NCBI GenBank assembly: GCA_033032865.1
Contig: JAWHQI010000024.1
Span: forward strand, 2,790,001-2,854,000
DNA from: Dactylorhiza incarnata
Taxonomy: Eukaryota > Streptophyta > Magnoliopsida > Asparagales > Orchidaceae
Direction of reading: 5' to 3'
DNA length: 64,000 nt
Shown here: positions 57,401 to 64,000 of the stretch, piece after piece
Numbering within the stretch: the first letter of the stretch is position 1
Layout: every line of letters starts with the position of its first letter
Made by a program: the position numbers and the translations under genes
The notes under the pieces: model-generated
What the model was told of the DNA's origin: nothing
What the model saw: only the letters and a program-made list of their open reading frames with translations
Databases searched by the model: none

Positions 57401-58589
57401 TTTGGAGCGACTATCGGGTCATCCTTATTATTGTTTTCTCGATGGTCTATCGGGATTTTTACAAATTCCTATCTCCCCCGAAGACCAGGAGAAAACAACC
57501 TTTACGTGCCCCTTCGGTACCTTCGCGTACCGAAGGATGCCATTCGGCCTCTGCAACGCGCCAGCTACATTTCAACGATGTATGATGGCGATCTTTGGAG
57601 AGCTCGTAGAGGATATTATGGAAGTCTTTATGGATGACTTCTCGGTTTTTGGAAGCTCCTTCCAAAACTGCCTCCAAAATTTAGATCGAGTCCTCCAACG
57701 ATGCGAAGACACGAACCTGGTTTTAAACTGGGAAAAGTGTAATTTTATGGTTCGAGAAGGCTTAGTTCTCGGGCACAAAATTTTTGAAAGAGGGATGGAG
57801 GTCGACAAGGCCAAGGTCGAAATAATTGAAAAACTCCCCGCGCCCTCAAATATAAAATCAATCCGTAGTTTTCTTGGCCACGCGGGTTTCTATAGGCGGT
57901 TTATTCAAAACTTTTCCAAAATAACAAAACCGCTAACCCACCTCCTGGAGAAGGAATCTCCATTTATTTTTGATAACGCGTGCGTAGAGGCATTCAATGC
58001 CATAAAAAATAAACTTATCCATTCTCCCATTCTGGTGGCGCCCAATTGGACCCTTCCGTTTGAGATTATGTGCGACGCGAGTGATATAGCGGTAGGGGCC
58101 GTATTAGGCCAATGCGTTAATAAATATTTTCAGCCTATCTACTATGCGTACCGCACGCTCATGGCCGCACAGGCTAATTATACGACAACAGAAAAGGAAC
58201 TCCTTGCCGTCGTCTTCGCCATAAATAAGTTTAGGCCCTACGTCACGCTTTCTAAAATTATAATATTTACCGACCACTCCGCCCTAAAATATTTATTAGA
58301 AAAAATGGACGCTAAGCCCCGCCTTCTTCGATGGATCCTCCTATTACAAGAATTTGATTTAGAGATCCGCGATAAGAAGGGGGCCGAAAATTTAGCGGCC
58401 GACCACCTTTCTCGTTTAGAACACCCAATCGCGGAAGCGCTCTTCGAACCGGAAATCGATGATCGATTTCCCGAGGAGCGTCTTTTAGCTTTAAATAATT
58501 TAAAAACTTCTCCCTCGCCTTGGTTCGCAGACTACGCCAACTATTTAGTAGCGCGGGTGCTCCCGAAAGACTTTTCGAAACAGCAATAG
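54444..58589 (+). CDS. gag-pol: gag, protease, RT and RNase H of element F
   Basis: 1,381 residues from ATG 54444 to TAG 58587-58589. Athila-type gag comes first (QSIQFDGLPDEDPNQHLNNF, then RLFPFSLRTKAKSWL, FYNGL and YNPGWRSHPNFSW), with an Asn-rich stretch from an AAT repeat near residues 314-352 and no zinc knuckle. Protease has ADLGASINLMPFS near residue 634 and IILGRPFLATSRALID. Reverse transcriptase has CIDYRKLND near 962 and the catalytic VFMDDFSVFG near 1060. RNase H has MCDASDIAVGAVLGQ near 1208 and TDHSALKYLL. All catalytic blocks are present. The frame continues after the single TAG into integrase. Confidence 0.92.
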   Translation: MTRGESSDNPILPFDPEIERTLHERRRSHNQNLQIDPEESVGDIHIGVMGDPNLNAAPPRTMTYYARPNLEDTGSSVTRPAVANNNFEIKSSIIQMVQQSIQFDGLPDEDPNQHLNNFLEICDTFKINGVSDDAIRLRLFPFSLRTKAKSWLTSLPRGSITTWAELTENFLTKYFPPSKTAKLRTDIASFIQFDSESLYETWERFKEYLRRCPHHALPTWLQVQTFYNGLNFSTRQMIDAAAGGTLNNKTPEAAQALIEEMAMNAYQWNVPRSRPPKPAGIFEVDATTHLASQVERLSKQVAEMTASSSTPAWANNPNNNNNNNFNNPNNNNNNFNNLNNNNLNNNINNNNNLSEESMDYVGNQVRAPFNPYSNNYNPGWRSHPNFSWSNPNNAQRPPPAIPQGFPHGYPQGFQQGFAPPPPKPSPLEEIFAKYMASNDANIRNITGSLKNLEMQVGQLAKMVSERPLGALPGNSEQNPRENAHAITLRSGKEVDSPLRVEHQVTVSPPTPAPSSFILLDTKKSLAPGVSSPQIPYPEKLNNEKEDEHYKKFLQIFKQIQINVPFCEALSQMPKYAKYLKELLSNKKKLEGISRVSLNAECSAVLLNKLPPKLNDPGRFSIPCLFDNLLIKYALADLGASINLMPFSLFKKLDLGVPTPTKMSIQLADRSIKYPIGVVEGVLVKVDKFIFPVDFIILDIEEDAEVPIILGRPFLATSRALIDVSNGRLLLRVGDDKVTLLINPSMQNSLSNDDSCFHLESAFEDECSSLYELLALNLDEPDLADLAPLDELPPDSPFESFNSKNLKITTSYEEPPVLELKPLPDHLKYAFLAADLKLPVIISSSLSDSETSELVKVLSTHRHAIAWQISDIRGINPSFCTHKIFLEDNSRKTIQPQRRLNPNMREVVKAEVIKLMDARIIYPISDSTWVSPIHVVPKKGGITVVANEHNELIPTRTVTGWRVCIDYRKLNDATRKGHFPLPFIDQILERLSGHPYYCFLDGLSGFLQIPISPEDQEKTTFTCPFGTFAYRRMPFGLCNAPATFQRCMMAIFGELVEDIMEVFMDDFSVFGSSFQNCLQNLDRVLQRCEDTNLVLNWEKCNFMVREGLVLGHKIFERGMEVDKAKVEIIEKLPAPSNIKSIRSFLGHAGFYRRFIQNFSKITKPLTHLLEKESPFIFDNACVEAFNAIKNKLIHSPILVAPNWTLPFEIMCDASDIAVGAVLGQCVNKYFQPIYYAYRTLMAAQANYTTTEKELLAVVFAINKFRPYVTLSKIIIFTDHSALKYLLEKMDAKPRLLRWILLLQEFDLEIRDKKGAENLAADHLSRLEHPIAEALFEPEIDDRFPEERLLALNNLKTSPSPWFADYANYLVARVLPKDFSKQQ

Positions 58590-59804
58590 AAGAAATTCTT
58601 TTCTGATTTGAAAAATTACTTTTGGGAGGACCCTTTCTTATTTCGCGTCTGCGCGGACCAAGTCGTGCGGAGATGCGTTTCGAACGAGGAGGGTGCGCAA
58701 ATTTTGCGGCACTGCCACGAAGGGCCGGCCGGGGGGCATTATCAAGCCAACCGGACCGCGCAGAAGGCGCTGGAGGCGGGCTTTTATTGGCCCGCTCTCT
58801 TCAAAGATGCTCACACTTTTGTGAGCGCATGCGATAGCTGTCAACGGTCGGGTAACATCTCTCGTCGAGACGAGATGCCCCAAAATTTTTATTTAGAATG
58901 CGAGATTTTCGATTTATGGGGGATAGATTTCGTAGGCCCCCTACCTCCTTCATATAATAATCGCTACATTTTAGTGGCGGTCGACTACGTATCTAGGTGG
59001 GCGGAAGCGCAAGCTCTCCCCACCAACGATGCGAGAGTCGTCGTCAAATTTCTTAAAAAATTATTTTCTCGCTTCGGTACGCCCCGTGCGATAGTTAGTG
59101 ATAGGGGTACGCACTTTTGCAACGACCAGTTTGCAAAAATATTAACCAAATATGGTGTCACGCATAAGCTCGCCACCGCCTATCACCCCCAAACGAGCGG
59201 CCAAGTGGAGGTAGTAAATCGGGAAATCAAACGCATATTAGAAAAAACCGTTTCAACTAATAGGAAGGATTGGGCACTTAAATTAGACGACGCGCTGTGG
59301 GCATATCGTACGGCGTACAAGACCGCAATCGGTTGTACGCCTTATCGATTAGTCTACGGCAAGGCATGCCATTTGCTCGTAGAATTAGAGCACCGCGCTT
59401 TTTGGGCGTTAAAACTCTTAAATCTCGATCATAATTTAACCGCCGAAAACCGGAAATTCCAATTAAACGAACTCGATGAATGGCGTGCGAACGCTTACGA
59501 GAGTAATAAATTTTATAAGGAACGCTCGAAATTTTACCACGACCGCAAAATTAAATTTCCAAAATCATTTGCACCGGGCGATCTCGTCCTCCTTTATAAC
59601 TCACGTCTTCGTCTTTTTCCGGGGAAACTAAAATCCCGTTGGTCCGGCCCCTTTCAAGTGAAAGAGGTTTGGCCATACGGGACCGTCCTTATCACCCACC
59701 CGGAAAAAGGCGACTTAAAAGTTAACGGTCACCGACTAAAACTCTACCACGCGGGGGATCAACTGGGAGGGAAGTTAAATTCCATACCCCTCCCCCACCT
59801 CTAA
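58590..59804 (+). CDS. integrase of element F, in frame after a TAG
   Basis: The same frame as the upstream polyprotein, separated only by TAG 58587. It begins [20 protein letters not shown]. The zinc domain follows ([23 protein letters not shown]), then the core with [23 protein letters not shown] and [10 protein letters not shown] (D, D, E), and a C-terminal domain with [20 protein letters not shown]. It ends at TAA 59802-59804. Intact relatives have a sense codon at the TAG, so one change separates this from a continuous gag-pol frame. Without readthrough, integrase would not be made, since no ATG lies at its start. Confidence 0.9.
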   Translation, partial: KKFFSDLKNYFWEDPFLFRVCADQVVRRCVSNEEGAQILRHCHEGPAGGHYQANRTAQKALEAGFYWPALFKDAHTFVSACDSCQRSGNISRRDEMPQNFYLECEIFDLWGIDFVGPLPPSYNNRYILVAVDYVSRWAEAQALPTNDARVVVKFLKKLFSRFGTPRAIVSDRGTHFCNDQFAKILTKYGVTHKLATAYHPQTSGQVEVVNREIKRILEKTVSTNRKDWALKLDDALWAYRTAYKTAIGCTPYRLVYGKACHLLVELEHRAFWALKLLNLDHNLTAENRKFQLNELDEWRANAYESNKFYKERSKFYHDRKIKFPKSFAPGDLVLLYNSRLRLFPGKLKSRWSGPFQVKEVWPYGTVLITHPEKGDLKVNGHRLKLYHAGDQLGGKLNSIPLPHL

Positions 59805-60703
59805 AAAGATCGTACCCCGCCAACGAGTCAAGCTACGAGACTGTAAACAAAGCGCTCGTGGGAGGCACCCCCATATTTATCCAATTACGCTCCTTTTTTT
59901 TTATAAAACCCAAAAAATGATGAAATAAATTTTCATTTCAAAAAAAATAAAAACTTAAACAAAAATAATAATAATAATAAATAATAATAATAAATAATAA
60001 TTTAAAAAAAAAACCAAAAAAAATAATAATAATAATAAAATTAATAATTATGCATATTTTAAATTATCATTCTTTTTCAAAAAAGAAACATAAAACAAAA
60101 TAAAATAATGCAAAAACTTTAAAACAAAAATCAAAAAGAATTTTGGGAATTTTAAGATAAGACAATAGGAAGTTTCTCAAAGTAGGATTACTCGACAGAC
60201 CCGAGAGGGGATTTTTGTCGATATTTCGAAACGAGAAAACCCCGTTGTTTTTACCTTTTTATTTCTCTTCTTTCTTCCTTGGTTTTTATCTTAAAGCCTT
60301 TTCTTTATTTTACCTTATTTTATCTTTCTTAAAATTTAGATATATTTTAAAACATGCATATTTTAAAATTAAAACCAAAACAACAAAAAAATACCTATAA
60401 TATAAATAATAACATAAAAAGATGATAAAAATTTATTTTTATCATACCAAAAAATATATGTTTTTTTTACTTCTTTTATACGTATTCTATTCGTGTTTTG
60501 TACATTTCGAAAAACTAAAACAAACCAAAAAAAAAACAAACAAAAAAAAACAATTTTATATATATTCGTGGAGTTCCTTTTTTTTGTAACTATCCTTGTA
60601 TATATTTTTTTCTATTTTGTAATTAAAATCTTCATCTTTTTTTTTTTAAAATATTTTCGTTCCTCACACTTACCTTCAACATTGAGGACAATGTTGGTTT
60701 TAA

Positions 60704-60714
60704 GTATGGGGGCG
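60704..60714 (+). promoter_or_regulatory. internal purine tract of element F
   Basis: AAGTATGGGGG after ACATTGAGGACAATG, a block conserved in Athila elements; it is far from the LTR, so it would be a second priming site or a marker of a lost gene. Confidence 0.55.
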
Positions 60715-61893
60715 TGTCTTCCCTCTTTTTGTAATTATTTTTGCCCCTCCCATAATAGAAAAAATCCAAAAAAATCTTTAATTTTCTTTTAAAAAAAACA
60801 AAAAAAAACAAAAAAAAAATGATGAAAAACTTATCAAAAATCCAAAAATAAAATAAAACCCCTACTTAGCTTTTTGTTATTTCCAAGGCTAGGTTAGTTT
60901 TATCTTTAAGCGTTTTTCATTATTTATGATTTGCTAAAACAATTTTGTTTATTTCATAGTTTGAAAAATTTAAATCGAGGAATTTTTAGTAGTAAAGAAA
61001 ATCTTGCGATCTTAATTTAATTTGAGAACAGAATTTTTAGCACTACCTCGGGTTTACCCTAAATAGATTCCTTTTTGTATTATATTGGCAAACCATCTTT
61101 AGATTCAATTATTCTAACTCTAAACTTGTGAAACTTTAGGAATGTTTTTAATCTACTAAACTTGCTCTCAAAAATCTTTTTTTATTAATCCAGAATTTCT
61201 CTTGAAACCCCCCTTATAAACACCCTTTAGCTTGGCATAAAAATAATAAAAGTAGGAGTTTTAAAAGAAATCCTGTGTCAATGGGAATAAAGAGATTCCG
61301 TAAACACAGGCACCCAATATTGTTAAAAGAAATCTCGTGTCAATGGGAATAAAAAATTAATAATTCCGTAAACACGGGCATTGGGTTAAGTTGAGAAATG
61401 ATTTCAATTCTCCCGCGTAAACCAACGCTGGGAATCAAAGCAAAGGCCACCAAAAAGGTGGGGTGAGAGGATAAAATCCGTCACCCCTAAATCCAAGCAC
61501 TCTTCTTTTTGCCAAGGCTACCTTTTTTCCCCTACCCCTTAGCCAATAAAATTGTACCTAGATTTTAATTTAAAAAAGTTTGAGAGAGCATAATTAGTAG
61601 GCTTTATTTATTCTTAAAAACTTTCTTAAAAAAGGTTATAGTTTTATATAATTCTATTCTAATTAAAAGGTACCAAAGATTGCAATAATCGACGCTATTT
61701 AGCTAACTTTAGAAGTCTCGCTAAAATTTTTTCGCTCTTTTTAAATTACTTTCATAGTTTTGGACTTACCTCTTTAAATACCCTAAATTTATTTCGATCT
61801 TACTTTTGATTTAATAAAAACTTTAGTAAATTAGAAATTTTATTAAACGTCTTATAGGTATCCCTTACTTTTGCTCTGGAATAGCAAAAGCTT

Positions 61894-61908
61894 AAGTATG
61901 GGGGTGTT
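61894..61908 (+). promoter_or_regulatory. polypurine tract of element F
   Basis: AAGTATGGGGGTGTT directly before the 3' LTR start TGATGAATAG. Confidence 0.75.
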
Positions 61909-64000
61909 TGATGAATAGTTAATATACGCATTTTTTTTTATAATTTTTAGTATAATTTTAATTAGATTTCTAAATAATATATGTAAATTAATGAATAAAA
62001 TGTTTGTTTTTGTTATTTTTGTTTTTAACTTAGTTTTATTTTCATTTTGCAAAGTTTTTGTAATTTTGTTAAGTCACGCCCTTGGTCACGCCCGTGTCCA
62101 AGGGCGTGTTCACTAATCCCTAACATTTTCTTTTCCCTGTTCTTTTTCCAACTCAAACATCAAGTCACGCCCTCGGTCACGCCCGTGGCCGAGGCCGTGT
62201 ACCTCGGTCACGCCCGTGACCGAGGCCGTGTACATCAGTCACGCCCGTGTTGAATGACCAAGCCCAGATTTGAGCCAAGATGTCAATGTCACGCCCAACG
62301 TCACGGCCGTGATCGGGTCACGCCCGTGACCGAGGCCGTGACTCAGCAAATTCTTCCAGAAGAACAAGGACACGCAAGGTGTCACGCCCAGCACACTGCC
62401 GACATCGAACACGCCCGTGTTACTTGGAACACGCCCGTGTACTTCCGAACTCGCCGGTCAAGCCTTCCAGATGCCTGCCTGGATCCAGCTGTTCTGGCTA
62501 TTCGCACCCCAAGCTGTGTCACGCCCTCAGACACGCCCGTGTCCGAGGGCGTGTAATCCAAATTTTTTTTCTATAAATAGCCAGATCCAGCTGAGTCCAA
62601 GGGTTCAAAATTTTGGGAGCTTCTCTTAAGGTTTTGTTCCATTTTGCTGATTTTTGGTGTTTTGTAATTTTTGTAATTTTGCACTTTCTCTCTCTAGTTT
62701 TGTAACCCCTTTTTTGATGGAAATAAATTAAGCTTGTAATTATTGTCTCTCTTTGTTTTAGTGTGTGTGTGTTCTCTTTTTGTTCTTTTTCTTTTTATTT
62801 TTAGTTTTATGTAATTTTGTAATTTTTGTTAAGTTGTCATTTTAATTTGGGGGTGTGTGTGTATGAGTGTAATTTTCTTATTTTTAGCTTTGTTGTAATT
62901 TTTAGATGATTTCATATTAGTGTGTGTGAGTGTAGGAGTTTAAATAGTTTTTTTGTTGTTTTGTTTTGATTTGGTGTTTTTACTTTCTTTTTGCTTTTTT
63001 TTGTAAGTGTGTGTGTGTGTGTGTATGAGAGTAGGTTTTCTTTTCTTTTTAACTTAGTTTCATTATTGTTGTGTGTGTGAGTGTATGAGTTTAGATTTGT
63101 TTTATTTTAATTAGATTTCATTAACGTAGAGTGGGTGTGTGTATGAGTATAAAGTTTGCGCCTTTTTTGTAATCGAATAGATTTCATTTCCGTCACGCAT
63201 TTATTTCCCGCCTATCCGTTTGGATAGGACTTGCTCACACATTTATTTCCCGCCTATCCGTTTGGATAGGACTTGCTACGCATTTATTTCCCGCCTATCC
63301 GTTTGGATAGGACTTGCTCACGCATTTATTTCCCCTCTACCTATTTTGGTAGGGATCGCATTTCTTTAATTTCTGCAATTTACAGCTTTCATTTTAATTC
63401 TGTAGAGTGTGTGCGTTTTCAATTAGTGCGTCTTTTATTTTTTATATATTTGTTTTTTGCTTAATTCCGCTACCCGCTCAATCGCTTATTATCGCCGTAG
63501 TTATCATTATCGTTTTATAAAAACCTAAAAAATTCTAAGCAAAACTACTTTTTAAATTAACATTTTCGTTCTTTTTCTTTTCATCGCTTTTCTTGGTTTT
63601 TGCTAAACGCACACCAAGCCCGCGATAGTTATCATTTTCGTCACTAACTTTTCTATAAAATCATAAAAATCAATTTCAAACTTTTTTCGATAAAATAATA
63701 GCGCGTTCCTAAGAAGTAGAAATAATCGATACGACCTTGGAAAAATACGACCTTGATATTTCAAAAGAAATATCCTATACTACTATCGATAAGGTCCACT
63801 TGCCTTTATTGATTTTAGTCCGGATAATTACATAAACCCAAAAGCTTTCTCTCTAAAGCACTTTTTAAAACTCTCTTTTAAAAACACTAAAAAATTTGTT
63901 GCAGCACCTCTTTGGTTGTTGCAACTAGCTCAAGGTAAAAGAAGTCTTAAAACGCTCTTAACGAATTGTTGCAACTACTCAAAAAATTGTTGCAACAATA
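61909..64000 (+). mobile_element. 3' LTR of element F, incomplete
   Basis: Matches 51477 to about 53600. It has one 31-bp palindromic unit fewer and scattered single changes; several changed sites keep the CACGCCCGTG motif better than the 5' LTR does (near 62410-62440). The window ends within it. Confidence 0.92.

Larger units (their letters stand above)
59805..61908 (+). other. 3' noncoding region of element F, env-like gene not found
   Basis: Over 2 kb of A/T-rich sequence with no convincing frame. Some Athila elements carry an env-like ORF here; I see none. Marks inside: ACATTGAGGACAATGTTGG followed by AAGTATGGGGG (60681-60714), a direct repeat of GTGTCAATGGGAATAA plus TTCCGTAAACAC (61276-61312 and 61338-61377), and a second AAGTATGGGGG at 61894-61904. 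Confidence 0.75.
51477..64000 (+). mobile_element. element F: Athila-type Ty3 retrotransposon, right end outside window
   Basis: The LTR starts TGATGAATAG (51477 and again 61909). Asp-tRNA-type primer-binding sites, a large gag-pol of the Athila type, a long noncoding 3' region and an AAGTATGGGGG purine tract follow. The 3' LTR is still running at 64000, so its end and the target duplication cannot be checked. The LTRs differ by roughly a per cent plus repeat-number changes. Confidence 0.92.

Overview
This window is plant nuclear DNA made almost entirely of LTR retrotransposons inserted into one another. I found no host gene, no tRNA or rRNA gene and no CRISPR array. A flowering plant is indicated by the families present: Ty3 elements of the Tekay/Del chromovirus, TAT and Athila types, plus a Ty1/copia-like family with Sirevirus-like gag. 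Also typical are primer-binding sites of the initiator-Met-tRNA type (TGGTATCAGAG) and Asp-tRNA type (TGGCGCCGTTGCCGGGG), and LTRs of 1.3 to 4.8 kb. The species cannot be told from this sequence.

The nest, oldest layer first. G (about 920-5129, minus strand) is a worn Tekay-like remnant, mostly LTR. A (5130-51476 and beyond, minus strand, TAT type) lies in the LTR of G. D (9267-24162, plus) lies in the integrase of A, and E (10614-17916, minus, same family as D) lies in the leader of D with target duplication AACTC. B (25912-49754, plus, Tekay type, 4.75-kb LTRs) lies in the reverse transcriptase of A with target duplication CGATC. C (39161-48604, plus, Tekay-like) lies in the 3' LTR of B with target duplication GATAT. 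F (51477 to past 64000, plus, Athila type) lies in the 5' LTR of A, and its 3' LTR runs off the window.

Coding content. B has a whole gag and an almost intact pol, with a TGA before its chromodomain-like tail. F has a nearly intact gag-pol broken by one TAG before integrase. C keeps gag, damaged RT-RNase H and integrase, but integrase plus the start of the 3' LTR is also present as a 1,043-bp inverted copy, so its transcript could fold into a long hairpin. D and E have no pol: gag is followed by a second, intron-containing, proline-rich ORF, so they must depend on proteins supplied in trans. A keeps RT, RNase H and integrase in pieces, lacks gag and protease, and carries an antisense ORF with its own TATA box and a 170-bp tandem array between pol and the 3' LTR, as is known for TAT elements.

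The feature I would follow first is shared by four otherwise unrelated families (A, C, D/E, F): each has clusters of short, CpG-containing perfect inverted repeats in its LTRs. In D/E the same motif is also found inside the gag reading frame and in the gag-ORF2 spacer. Other points of note are the C hairpin, the pol-less D/E family with its retained intron, and a scrambled patchwork between two primer-binding-site copies in F.
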